This document shows positions 17,910-27,024 of a stretch of 64,000 nt of DNA, piece after piece. The number at the start of each line of letters is the position of its first letter. Within the stretch, counting starts at the first letter, position 1. Under the pieces are notes generated by a model. The model was given only the letters and a program-made list of their open reading frames with translations, searched no databases and was not told the origin of the DNA. The position numbers and the translations under genes were made by a program. Source of the stretch: Thermomicrobiales bacterium (GTDB lineage Bacteria > Chloroflexota > Chloroflexia > Thermomicrobiales > UBA6265); assembly GCA_030447415.1 (NCBI GenBank), contig JAUJOZ010000001.1, positions 186,001 to 250,000 on the forward strand. The letters are read 5' to 3'.

Positions 17910-17985
17910 GGCCGTGCCGCTCCTCACGCTGACCGGCGGCGGGGGCGTCGCAAAGACGGGTGTCGCCCTTTCGGCAGTGTCGGAC
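17884..17985 (+). pseudogene. P-loop fragment of a STAND-type regulator
   Basis: The frame reads VRRLLLDEAVPLLTLTGGGG, then VAKTGVALSAV, which is the Walker A region of NB-ARC/LuxR-type ATPases with two damaged positions (GGGGVAKT for GPGGVGKT). The broken regulator at 29916 has the same segment. No other part of the gene is present. The fragment overlaps the 3' end of the VTC gene, suggesting a deletion or insertion junction. Confidence 0.5.
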
Positions 17986-18348
17986 CCTGGGTGCCCGTCT
18001 GGGGGGCAGCATTCGTGGGAGCGGCGATCGCGACACGACGCCCACGATCCGGAGCCCGGGGGCCGTCACGCTATTCCAGCACCGGTCGCCGTATGGCTGC
18101 GTGCACCGCGGGTCGGCGGCCAGCGGCTACGCCTGCCAGCGGACGCAGGTAAGCCCGCCGTAATTCACTCCGGGTCCGGCAGCGCAGCGGTGGCACACCG
18201 GCCGCTGCTCGTTCCAGAGTGGGCTACTGACCAGGTGGACCATCCGAGCCTCCGCGGCGACTGCGGGCAGCCATAATCTCTCTGAGCTCTCTGCTTCGCA
18301 TAATGAGCCTTATCCGCAAGCTGTGCAGACAAGAGCCGCGGGGATGCC
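17986..18348. other. Intergenic stretch, no gene seen
   Basis: Neither strand shows protein-like composition or a repeat. It separates the plus-strand VTC operon from the convergent minus-strand SIMPL gene. Confidence 0.3.
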
Positions 18349-19235
18349 TTACGAGCCGACCACGTCGAACGTGAGGTTCACTTGGACAACGGCACTCGCC
18401 TCCGCCGGGGCCGTCGGGTCATAGGGCGGCAGGCCGATGTCAATCCCGCCGCCGTAGCCGAACTCGAAACCGTACGGAAGTCCGTCGTCGGGTGTGGCTC
18501 CGGCACCGCAGCCATCGACCGCAGTGACCGGTGCGTTGCCGGCCGCCACGTCGCTGGACATGCGCATCGCCCCAAGCTTCAAGCCGAGAACCTCCGCCTG
18601 CTGCTCGGCATGGACGCGGGCATTCTGCGTGGCCTGTTTGCGAGCCTGGCGCTGGAGCGGGCCGCAATCGGCGACCGCGTAGGCGACGCCCACCCGATGC
18701 ATCGACATGCTGTCCGCGCGGGCCGCCTCGGCCGCGGCGTAGATCAACCGCTTCACCTGGTCGGCTTGCGGGTTCTGGACGGTGACGTCGAGGCGGACGG
18801 TGCTGGCGCACCCGGGACCGTAACATTCGGCGAAGACGGTTGGGCTGGTCACGAGGCGGATGGCGTCGCGGGCAATGCCTGTTGCCACGATAGCCTGCAC
18901 GACGGGTTCGACGGCCGCCGCCTGCGCGGCCTCCCGCCCCCGTCGCCGTTGCTCGTCGAGGGCATGTACTCTCGGCCGACCAGAATCTGAATCGTTGCCG
19001 TCTCCGCTGGGGCGCTCGCCCGGCCGTACGCGGTCGCAACGATGCTCGGGCCTCCATCGTCCGGCGCCGCCGCCCCGCCGACGAACTCCGGCACGGCGAT
19101 CGCCGCCCCGCCCGTCGTCAAAGCCGCCGCCAGGAGAGCGAGACCGAGCACCGCCGTCGCGACCGCCAGGGCGCCGAGAAACATTTGCCGGCCGACCGCC
19201 TTCAGGATCGATCCGAACGCCGTGGCAGCTCGCAT
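18349..19235 (-). pseudogene. SIMPL-domain (DUF541) protein with one frameshift
   Basis: The N-terminal frame gives MRAATAFGSILKAVGRQMFL, a transmembrane/signal segment (FLGALAVATAVLGLALLAAA), then PSIVATAYGRASAPAETATI and QILVGREYMPS. A frame change near 18960 leads into ALDEQRRRGREAAQAAAVEP, VQAIVATGIARDAIRL, QADQVKRLIYAAAEAARADS and ARVHAEQQAEVLGLKLG, ending TFDVVGS. These are the SIMPL-domain features: variant GxG start, valley of paired helices and C-terminal strand. Family members are periplasmic or secreted oligomers of unclear function. Apart from the single frameshift the gene looks complete, so it may be intact in the organism. RBS AAGGAG precedes the ATG at 19235. Confidence 0.7.
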
Positions 19236-19710
19236 GGCTCGCTCCTTGGTGGTCGTCGGCGGTACGGGGCTTCGACGTGGCCTCACCCCAGGCCCCGTCT
19301 TGCGCCGAGGCGTGGCGACGACCTACGTTACACCCGCGTCGCGCCCAGAACAACCGACGGTTGTGTCACCCGTCCCCCGAAAGCGCGGCGCGCACTGGTG
19401 TCGGCCACCACACGGCCCCCAAGCGTGATGCCCTGCTCTTGTGCGTGACCTCCAAGAGCACCCATCCGTTGCCGTCCCGGTCGTCGAACCGGGCGATATC
19501 GGCTGCTTACGCCTCCTCTATCGGGCCGGCGACGCTGACGCCGCGGCCAGCCAGTTCAGTCTAGTCGTCGGTCAACGCTGATTCGCTACCCCGCGGTGAA
19601 CCGTCATAGCGCGGTCAGCGCAGCCCGTGACCCCGGGCCTAGGGACCAGATGAATGATGACGATTTGCGAGGGGGGTCCCGGTCGAGGCGCATCGTGGGT
19701 CAAGGGCGCG

Positions 19711-19729
19711 TGTAAGGTTTTTGTAAGGT
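19711..19729 (+). promoter_or_regulatory. Tandem TGTAAGGT boxes
   Basis: TGTAAGGT occurs twice (19711-19718 and 19722-19729) separated by TTT, an 11-bp period or about one helical turn. This spacing is typical of OmpR/PhoB-type regulator sites. The pair lies about 70 bp ahead of the Cys-rich gene, where an activator would bind. The link to that gene is inference. Confidence 0.45.
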
Positions 19730-19801
19730 CGGCTCGCTACGCTGGGGGAACGGTCTGGGACGCGTGTCCCGACGCTTCACGCTCGGCGGAGGAGTCTCGG
19801 C

Positions 19802-20425
19802 ATGGATAGTCACGCGTTTGACGAGTTCACCCGCGCGTTAGCCACCGGCACCAGTCGCCGGGCGGTCCTCCGCGGACTTGCGGGGATGGCCGGGAGCGCA
19901 ACGCTCTCCCTCTCCGCTCTGGGCCACGCCGCCGCCCGACGCTGCCGCCAGATTGGCCGCAGCTGCCGGTCGCACGCCGATTGCTGCACCGATTACTGCA
20001 ACAACGACAACAACCTCTACCAGTGCACGTGCCCGCCGGGCCTCGGCGACTGCAACGGTGACAGCGCCTGCGAGACCGACGTCACGACCGTGACCAACTG
20101 CGGCGCGTGCGGGAACGACTGCAGCGTCGGCCAGCCTGCCAACACGCTCGCTGTCTGCGCCCTGGGCCAGTGCTCCTACGCCTGCCGGGCCGGGTACGGC
20201 GACTGCGACGGTGACCTAGCCGCCGACGGGGGCGACGGCTGCGAGACGAACCGGAACTCTCTCACCACGTGCGGATCGTGCACGAACGACTGCACCACCC
20301 GGGGCGCGGTCAGGTGCAGCAACGGGCAGTGCATCTGCCGCTACGAGACCCAGGGGGACTGCAGGCCGTGCGCCCTCGCGTGCTTCTGTGGCCATTACAC
20401 CGACTCCTACGAGGCGCCCTGCTAG
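19802..20425 (+). CDS. Cys-rich secreted protein with TAT-like signal
   Basis: The 207-residue protein has an N-terminal SRRAVLRGLAGMAGSATLSL signal (about 18-37) ending near an Ala-rich cleavage site. The mature part contains 28 cysteines, none in the signal. Repeated units are visible: CGACGNDC, CALGQCSYAC, GYGDCDGD, GCETN, then CGSCTNDC and CSNGQCICR. Such modules resemble disulfide-rich extracellular repeats, probably an adhesive or protective surface protein. A TAT signal would allow folding before export, but formation of 14 disulfides in the cytoplasm would be unusual. RBS GGAGGAG precedes the ATG, tandem TGTAAGGT boxes lie upstream and a GC hairpin lies downstream. No enzyme motif is seen. 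Confidence 0.75.
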   Translation: MDSHAFDEFTRALATGTSRRAVLRGLAGMAGSATLSLSALGHAAARRCRQIGRSCRSHADCCTDYCNNDNNLYQCTCPPGLGDCNGDSACETDVTTVTNCGACGNDCSVGQPANTLAVCALGQCSYACRAGYGDCDGDLAADGGDGCETNRNSLTTCGSCTNDCTTRGAVRCSNGQCICRYETQGDCRPCALACFCGHYTDSYEAPC

Positions 20426-20500
20426 GCCCTGGCGGCTTCACCCCACGCCAAGCCGATCCGGCCGCGCAAGGAGCGGCGCCGAAACCAACGGAGTCCGACG

Positions 20501-20529
20501 CGGCGGCCGGGCGAGGTGCCCGGCCGCCG
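20501..20529 (+). terminator. GC-rich hairpin after the Cys-rich gene
   Basis: CGGCGGCCGGGC pairs perfectly with GCCCGGCCGCCG around a five-base loop, about 75 bp past the stop codon. No T-run follows, so termination strength is uncertain. Confidence 0.5.
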
Positions 20530-20924
20530 TCGTTGCGAACCTCGAAACGTGGACGGGGGCGGCGGCCGCTTCGCGGACAAGCGCAATAACCGGCAAGCAA
20601 ACCACCCCACCGGCGCCCTCCCCGACGCCCCCTCAGCCGCCGATGCCCTCCAGGCGGCCCCAGCGCCCCACGGTGGTGTTGGGGCCCCGACCCTGACTCA
20701 TGGGCCGCTCAGGCAGTCGGCGTGCTCCTAGGACCACCAGCGCGTCGGGTGTCGCCGCGGTTGTGGTTCCCCGAGCGGCGTGTTCACCACGAGGCGGACC
20801 ACCCACCGCCCCAGCAGCGAGGCCACGAGTCCGTAGGGCATCGCCCTCCCCTCCCACGCTCCCGACACCGCGGATCGCTATGCTCTCCCGCCGCTGGCGG
20901 GGCCGTTTCCCCGCTCCGAGGACT

Positions 20925-20972
20925 GTCCCCCCGATTGAGAGACTACTAGTTATCTACTGAATCGGGGGGGAC
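20925..20972. repeat. Inverted repeat with AT-rich loop
   Basis: GTCCCCCCGATT faces AATCGGGGGGGAC across 23 bases that are unusually AT-rich (GAGAGACTACTAGTTATCTA...). It is not near a coding end that needs a terminator. It could be a relic of a mobile-element end or a protein-binding site. Confidence 0.4.
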
Positions 20973-21011
20973 ACCGCTTGGAACCCCTCTGCGTCGCGGG
21001 CGCGCGAACAA

Positions 21012-21200
21012 TCATCGGCGTCGCCCATTTACAGACACGTCCTGGGCCGCATGAATGTTTTCGGTTTGCAGCGCGACCCCCTTCATCCACCTCGGCGCCA
21101 TCGTCGGGAACCAGGTGACGAGCGCCACGGATATGGTCACCCGCTTCAGCGGCACCTCGACCCACCATAGATCCGGCCCCATCCGGTTGTCGGGTCGCAC
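21012..21200 (-). CDS. Possible small protein or gene fragment
   Basis: The minus strand reads RPDNRMGPDLWWVEVPLKRV, then TISVALVTWFPTMAPRWMKG and VALQTENIHAAQDVSVNGRR. Third positions are strongly G/C and the residue mix is protein-like. A GTG start at 21200 is possible, but the frame is open further upstream (TASVDTLGFH), so it may be a fragment of a larger decayed gene. No family is recognised. Confidence 0.3.
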   Translation of the reverse strand: MRPDNRMGPDLWWVEVPLKRVTISVALVTWFPTMAPRWMKGVALQTENIHAAQDVSVNGRRR

Positions 21201-21469
21201 GTGGAACCCTAGGGTGTCGACTGAGGCAGTTCAATGTGCGACAGGGCCACAGCTCGTCTTTCCTGGATGGCCCGTTGCCACCCGACGCGCGACCTGCGAC
21301 GTGCGACGCGCGAGAACCTATGACGTACGCTCACTCGCGGTTGCCAAGAGGCTTGCGCGCGCCTGCGGCTTGCCACGGTCAATAGCCCGCGTCGGCACGG
21401 CGTCCAACCGCCGCCGGGTGCTAGCATGAAGCCGCGGAATGTGCGCTGACGCCGGGACGGTGACGAACG

Positions 21470-23500
21470 ATGGCTCCACTCAGGGGGAACAGCGAGCCGG
21501 CGGGTGGCGACGCGACCGCCACCTCGACGCCGGCAGCCATCTTGGCGGCGGACCTGAGCGAGCGCGGCTACCGTCCCATCACCGACTACGCCATCGTCGG
21601 CGACGCCCAGAGCGCCGCCCTCGTCGCCTCGGACGGCGCCGTCGACTGGCTCTGTCTTCCCCACTTCGACAGCCCGGCCGTCCTCTGCCGCATCCTCGAC
21701 GCGGCCAGGGGCGGCTACCTCGCCCTCCGTCCGGCCGGCGGGGTCACCGGCGGGCATCGCCGCTACCGGGACGCCTCCAACGTCCTGGAGACGACCCTCG
21801 ACGGCCCGGCTGGCGCCCTGCGCCTGACTGACGCGATGCCCCTCGCCGAGGGCGATCCTACACCGACCCTCGATGGGGTCTGGGGCGGTCACGGCCGCCA
21901 CCGGCTGATCCGTCTCCTCGACGCGCCCACGGCGGCGGTCGACGTCGAGCTCGCGGCGCGCCTGGTGTTCGACTTTGCCGCCACGCCGGCAACCATCGAG
22001 CTGGTCCCGGGCCGGGGCGCAATAGCTCACGACGGCGGGCATCGTTACCTGGCGCTCGTATGGACGGGCGAGCTGCGCGATCTCGGAGGCGGCGAGCTGC
22101 GCGGGTCCCTGGTGCTCCCGGCCGGCTCCCGGGGCGCATGCGTGCTCGCCCACGCCGCTTCGGCGGAGGCCGCTCGTGCCTTACTCGCCGGCGAAGACTG
22201 GGCGGAGCAGGTCGAGGAGACCGACGCCTCGTGGCGACGGTGGGGCTCCGGTTGCACGGTGAGCGGGCCATACGCCGACGCCCTCCGCCGCTCCGCCCTC
22301 GTCCTCAAGCTGCTCACCTTCGAGCCGACCGGGGCGCTCGTCGCCGCGCCGACGACCTCGTTGCCGGAGGTGATCGGCGGCGTACGCAACTGGGACTACC
22401 GCTACTGCTGGCTGCGTGACGCCACCTTCACCCTCTACGCCCTCCTCCTCGTCGGCGACCGCACCGCCGCCACCGCCTTCTGGCAGTGGATCGAGCGGGT
22501 CTGCGGCGTCTCCCATCCCGAGCGGCTCCAGATTATGTACGGCGTCCATGGCGAGCGGGAGCTCCCGGAGCGGACGCTCGACCACCTGTCGGGCTACCGC
22601 GACTCCCGTCCCGTCCGGGTCGGCAACGGCGCCTGTGACCAGCGCCAGCTCGACGTCTACGGCGAGGTGCTCGACGCCTTCTGGTTCTTCTACCAGCTTG
22701 GCGGCGAGGACGGCCGTCCGCCCGCGGTCGATCCCGATGTCGGCGCCCTCCTCGCCGCGATTGCCGACCACATCTGCGCCATCTGGCGACAGCCGGATCA
22801 GGGGCTTTGGGAGGTGCGCAGCGGGCCGCAGCACTTCGTCCACTCGAAGATGATGTGCTGGGTTGGCCTCGACCGCGCGCTGTGTCTTGCCGCGCGGGAG
22901 CCGGAAGCGTTCCGCGGCGACACCGCGCGCTGGGCTGCCGAGCGCGCCGCTCTCCGCGCCGACATCCTCGCCAACGGCTACGACGAGCGACTCGGCGCCT
23001 TCACCATGGCTTATGGCAGCACCGCGCTCGACGCGGCGGCGCTCCGCATGCCGCTGGTCGGCTTCCTCCCCGCCGACGATCCCCGGATGCGCTCCACCAT
23101 CGAGCGAATCCAAGCCGATCTCAGCGTCAATGGCTTGCTCCTGCGCTACCGCACCGGCGAAGCCGAGGACGGTCTGCCCCCTGGTGAAGGTGCCTTCAGC
23201 ATCTGCACCTTCTGGCTCGTCGACTGCCTGACCGCCCTCGGTCGGATCGACGAGGCCCAAACCCTATTCGAGCGGATGCTCAGGTACGCCAGCGACCTCG
23301 GCCTCTTCGCCGAGGAGGTCGACCCGGTCAGCGGCGCCGCGCTCGGCAATTATCCCCAGGCCTTTACCCACCTCGCCCTCATCGATGCCGGCGTCGATCT
23401 GACCGAGGCGCTCGCCCGCCGCGCCCCCGTGCCCGGGGCCAGCCACGAGCGCGCCAAGAAGGTCCGCCGCGGCCGGGCCGCCCGCGGCGAGGCCAAGTAG
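21470..23500 (+). CDS. Glycoside hydrolase family 15 (glucoamylase/trehalase-like)
   Basis: The 676-residue protein has an N-terminal beta-sandwich (about 30-270, starting YRPITDYAIVGDAQSAALVA) and an (alpha/alpha)6 barrel. Family landmarks are GVRNWDYRYCWLRDATFTLY, the acid-containing segment HGERELPERTLDHLSGYRDS, RPVRVGNGA, and the C-terminal base region FAEEVDPVSGAALGNYPQAF. GH15 enzymes release glucose from maltodextrins or trehalose. No signal peptide is evident, so it is cytosolic. Actinobacterial homologues of this size include trehalases, and the substrate cannot be fixed from sequence. A role with the GH13 operon at 47-56 kb is plausible. It lies upstream of argS with a 94-bp gap. 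Confidence 0.88.
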   Translation: MAPLRGNSEPAGGDATATSTPAAILAADLSERGYRPITDYAIVGDAQSAALVASDGAVDWLCLPHFDSPAVLCRILDAARGGYLALRPAGGVTGGHRRYRDASNVLETTLDGPAGALRLTDAMPLAEGDPTPTLDGVWGGHGRHRLIRLLDAPTAAVDVELAARLVFDFAATPATIELVPGRGAIAHDGGHRYLALVWTGELRDLGGGELRGSLVLPAGSRGACVLAHAASAEAARALLAGEDWAEQVEETDASWRRWGSGCTVSGPYADALRRSALVLKLLTFEPTGALVAAPTTSLPEVIGGVRNWDYRYCWLRDATFTLYALLLVGDRTAATAFWQWIERVCGVSHPERLQIMYGVHGERELPERTLDHLSGYRDSRPVRVGNGACDQRQLDVYGEVLDAFWFFYQLGGEDGRPPAVDPDVGALLAAIADHICAIWRQPDQGLWEVRSGPQHFVHSKMMCWVGLDRALCLAAREPEAFRGDTARWAAERAALRADILANGYDERLGAFTMAYGSTALDAAALRMPLVGFLPADDPRMRSTIERIQADLSVNGLLLRYRTGEAEDGLPPGEGAFSICTFWLVDCLTALGRIDEAQTLFERMLRYASDLGLFAEEVDPVSGAALGNYPQAFTHLALIDAGVDLTEALARRAPVPGASHERAKKVRRGRAARGEAK

Positions 23501-23594
23501 GCACCGCCGAGCAACGAGGGGTGGTCTTTCCCCGGCGGGTTCCGGACGGCGCTGGTTGGCGGAACTCGTCGGCGCGCCGGAGCGGAGGGTGGCG

Positions 23595-25373
23595 GTGGAA
23601 TACGCGATCGATCGATCCGAACGGGAAGCCCGGGCGGCCCTTCTGGCGACGGGCCGGGTGCGCGCCGACTCCGTCGAGTTAGTAGCGCCGAGGGCCAACG
23701 TCCCCGCTGATCTCGCCTTCCCGACCTTCCGGGCGGCGCGGGAGCTGGGCGTCGCGCCGCCCCAACTCGCTCAGGAGCTTGCCGCGGCGATACGCCTCGA
23801 TCCTGCATCACTCGTCGGCGGAGTCGCGGCGGCGGGGCCCTACCTGAACTTCACGCTCCGGCCCGACCGCTTCACCGCGGCCGTGCTCGATGAGATCGAC
23901 CGGCTCGGTGCGCGCTACGGTCGCGGCGATCTCGGGAGCGGCAAGTCGGTGGTAGTCGACTATTCGTCGCCGAACGTCGCCAAGCGCATGCACGTCGGCC
24001 ACATCCGCTCGACGATCATCGGCCAGGCGCTGGTCAACATCCTGTCCGCGCTCGGCTACCGGACGATCGGCGACAACCACCTCGGGGACTGGGGCAAGAG
24101 CTTCGGCGTCCTGCTGGTGGCGCTGGAGCGCGACGGCCAGCCGCCGCAGAGCGGCGAGGAGTTGCTAGCGGCCCTGGAGCAGCTCTACGCCAGATACAGC
24201 GGGCTGGTGGAACAGGACCCCGCCCTCGACGAGGAAGCTCGCCGTTGGTCGTTGCGCTTGGAGCAAGGCGACCCGCGCGCCCGCGGGCTGTGGCAAGCGG
24301 CGGTCGACCTGACACTGCGAGCCAACCAACCGAGTTATGACCGTCTCGGCGTTCGGTTCGACCACGTGTACGGGGAGAGCTTCTACGAGCCGCTCCTGGC
24401 CGACGTCATCCGAGATGCGCTCGTCCAGGGCGTGGCCCACCGCGATGAGAGCGGGGCGGTGGTGGTGGACCTGGGCGACGACCTTCCGACGTTCCTCCTG
24501 CAACGCAGCGACGGCGGTACGCTCTACCACACCCGCGACGTTGCGGCGATCAAGTTCCGCGTCGCCGAGTTCTCGCCGGCTCAGGTCCTCTACGTGGTTG
24601 GGACACCTCAGGAGCTGTACCTACGCCAGCTCTTTGCCTTGGCGCACGCGCTTGGCTACGCCGACGGCGTGCAACTGGTTCATGTCGCCTTCGGCACCGT
24701 CTTGGACGACCACGGCCAGGCGCTGTCGACGCGCCGAGGCAACATGGTCTACCTCCAGACGCTGCTGGATGAGGCCCACCGTCGTGCACGCTCCCTCGTC
24801 GACCAGGCCAGCCCGGAGCTGCCCGACCACGAGCGGGACGAGATCGCCGAGGCGGTCGGGGTCGGCGCGGTGATCTACAACGACCTGTACCAGGACCCGA
24901 AGCGCACCATCACCCTCGATTGGGAGCGCATATTGGCGCTGAACGGGAACAGCGCGCCGTACATCCAATACATGTATGCGCGATGCCGCTCGATCCTCTC
25001 CGAGGCGTCCGAAGGCGCGACGCCGCACGTCTCGGACGACGAGCGGCGCACGGCCCCGGATGCGCCGATCGCCGGGTTGCCGCCATCCGACCCAACGCTC
25101 CTGTCCCACCCGGCCGAGCTTGCACTCGTCAAGCGACTGGCGAAGCTGCCGATCGCGATCCGAGCGGCGGGGGCGACGTACGCGCCCGTCACCGTCGCCG
25201 ACTGGTGCTACGAGACCGCGCGTGCGCTCGCGGGGTTCTACCGCGATTGCCCCGTCCTCGCCGCGGACACGGCTCAGCTTCGCGCGGCTCGGCTGCAGGT
25301 CGTCGCCGCGACGGCGCAGGCGCTGCGGAGCGGTCTCGCGCTGCTTGGCATCAAGACGCCCAGGCGTCTCTGA
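23595..25373 (+). CDS. argS: Arginyl-tRNA synthetase
   Basis: The product of about 592 residues is a class I synthetase. It has an N-terminal Add-1-like domain and the HIGH-type motif in SSPNVAKRMHVGHIRSTIIG. The family-specific GDNHLGDWGKSFGVLLVALE, TLYHTRDVAAIKFR and STRRGNMVYL (in place of KMSKS, usual in ArgRS) follow. The C-terminal DALR anticodon-binding helices end ALLGIKTPRRL. The GTG at 23595 is six bases after GGAGG and fits best; a TTG at 23556 would add 13 residues. The length matches the family and no lesions are seen. It charges tRNA-Arg in the cytosol. Confidence 0.95.
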   Translation: MEYAIDRSEREARAALLATGRVRADSVELVAPRANVPADLAFPTFRAARELGVAPPQLAQELAAAIRLDPASLVGGVAAAGPYLNFTLRPDRFTAAVLDEIDRLGARYGRGDLGSGKSVVVDYSSPNVAKRMHVGHIRSTIIGQALVNILSALGYRTIGDNHLGDWGKSFGVLLVALERDGQPPQSGEELLAALEQLYARYSGLVEQDPALDEEARRWSLRLEQGDPRARGLWQAAVDLTLRANQPSYDRLGVRFDHVYGESFYEPLLADVIRDALVQGVAHRDESGAVVVDLGDDLPTFLLQRSDGGTLYHTRDVAAIKFRVAEFSPAQVLYVVGTPQELYLRQLFALAHALGYADGVQLVHVAFGTVLDDHGQALSTRRGNMVYLQTLLDEAHRRARSLVDQASPELPDHERDEIAEAVGVGAVIYNDLYQDPKRTITLDWERILALNGNSAPYIQYMYARCRSILSEASEGATPHVSDDERRTAPDAPIAGLPPSDPTLLSHPAELALVKRLAKLPIAIRAAGATYAPVTVADWCYETARALAGFYRDCPVLAADTAQLRAARLQVVAATAQALRSGLALLGIKTPRRL

Positions 25374-25569
25374 AGCGGCGAGGCAGTCGGCCAGAACGAT
25401 CGGCGTCGCCCCCAGTCCAGGACTCGATTCACGACCCTGAACCCAGCCTTCACAGAACGCGAGCCCGCCGTCGTGGGGATCGACCATCGAATCCCTCGAG
25501 CCGGCGTCGAATGACTCCATTGGGTATTCGGGGCGACATCGCGCGGATCGAGCGTCTCCGCGCGGCGCC

Positions 25570-26139
25570 TCAGGACGCGTGCGTGGCGGCCACGTCCCGG
25601 AACCGCGCTCGGCATTCGTCGATCACGCGGCAGGCTTCCTCGGCACCGTGCCAGCCAAGCACCTCCGTCTGCTTCGGTTCCAGCAACTTGTAGGTGGCGA
25701 AGAAGGTCTCGATCTCGCGCAGCCAATGCTCGCCCAGCGCCTCCAATGTCCGGACGTGGGCGAAGCGCGGGTCGTGGACCGGGACGGCCAAGACTTTGAA
25801 GTCCGTCCCCTTCTCGTCCGCCATGTCGAGGCCACCAAGGGGCCACGCTTCGATCAGGCAGCCGGGAAAGGTCGGCTCCTGGACGACCACGAGAATGTCC
25901 AGATGGTCGCCGTCCCCGGCTAGGGTGTCGGGAATAAAGCCATAGTCCGTTGGGTAGTGCACAGATGAATAAAGGACGCGGTCCAGCTTGAAACGCCCAG
26001 TCGCGTCGTCGTACTCGTACTTGTTCCGGCTGCCCCGCGGGATCTCCACGAAGGCGAGGACCGACCCCTCGGCGCCTTCGGCGGTCGTCCCCGCGGCCGC
26101 CTCGATGATCGCTCGGTCGTTGGGCAACGCGCTGGCCAT
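25570..26139 (-). CDS. ppa: Inorganic pyrophosphatase
   Basis: The 189-residue protein is a family I soluble pyrophosphatase. Landmarks are the substrate-binding FVEIPRGSRNKYEYD, VHYPTDYGFIPDTLAGDGDH, the signature DGDHLDILVVV with its three metal-binding aspartates, and DEKGTDFKVLAVPVHDPRF. It hydrolyses PPi from biosynthesis and tRNA charging in the cytosol. The ATG at 26139 is preceded by GGGGAGG. It converges with argS, separated by about 196 bp, and no shared terminator is obvious. Confidence 0.96.
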   Translation of the reverse strand: MASALPNDRAIIEAAAGTTAEGAEGSVLAFVEIPRGSRNKYEYDDATGRFKLDRVLYSSVHYPTDYGFIPDTLAGDGDHLDILVVVQEPTFPGCLIEAWPLGGLDMADEKGTDFKVLAVPVHDPRFAHVRTLEALGEHWLREIETFFATYKLLEPKQTEVLGWHGAEEACRVIDECRARFRDVAATHAS

Positions 26140-27024
26140 CGTCCGCCTCCCCTCGTGTGTCGGCTCCACTACCCACCGCCCCCTGTCGCGGGGGCCGCGG
26201 CGAAAGGCGCCGTGATCGGCCGCCCCACGTCACGACCGGCAAGCCCCGTGCCGGCACCTCGAACGCTCATCCTCGTCGAGGGTTCGGCGCGGCGGCGGTG
26301 CAGCGGTTGGCTCGCCGTCCTTATTCCGGTGAGGAGGAGGTGAGGGTCCGGATGCAACCCCCGGCGAACCCACTCCGACCGAACGTCGCCTTGATGCTCG
26401 ACGGTCGAACTTGTCGTTGGCTGTGTGGCGGAGGTCCGCGTACCGGGTCGGTGACCTGCCACGTCGACTCCGAAGGGCGCGAGCGGCCAATCCACCACTT
26501 GGCCGATCGCCGCTTATCAGTCGGATCACTCCGCCATGCCGCGAAGGAGTACATGGCGTCAGCTGCGAATGCTCAACGGGTCTGGTTGCTAGCGAACCCG
26601 TCTAGCATCGAGCGGCGCCGCTTCGCCGCCGGTTTGAGCCGCTCCTTCATCACTTTGAGGTCGTCGGCGTCGTCCTTGCTCACGTTCTGCGCCGGGCTGC
26701 GGTCGTGCACACCCAACTCTGATGACCGGGACGCCGAGCGGGCGGAGACCGCGGATCAACGGCATCACCAACAGCCTCCGGTGCCGGCGCGGCACTGGAA
26801 GATCGAAAGCCTACGTCCACTGCGTGCACGAGCGAATCGCTGGCGTGTCGCGGGAGGTTAGTCGCTGACCAGCGTCACCCACCAGCAACGCGGTGTTCGG
26901 GTCTTCGCCCGGCCGCTGCCATGGCGGCCCCGGCCGGCGACCGGCATCGCGAAAGCGGCGAAGCCAGACTGGCCAACGTCGCCCGCGCCCAATCCGTTCG
27001 CCACCGGAGCGGTGGCTGCGCGCA
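26140..27024. other. Stretch without a clear gene; one possible 36-aa frame
   Basis: Most frames have chance composition. On the minus strand 26573-26683 reads from a GTG as SKDDADDLKVMKERLKPAAK, then RRRSMLDGFASNQTR. This lysine/aspartate-rich, helix-like peptide is unlike its surroundings and could be a micro-gene or the tail of a lost gene. No other feature is seen. Confidence 0.3.
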
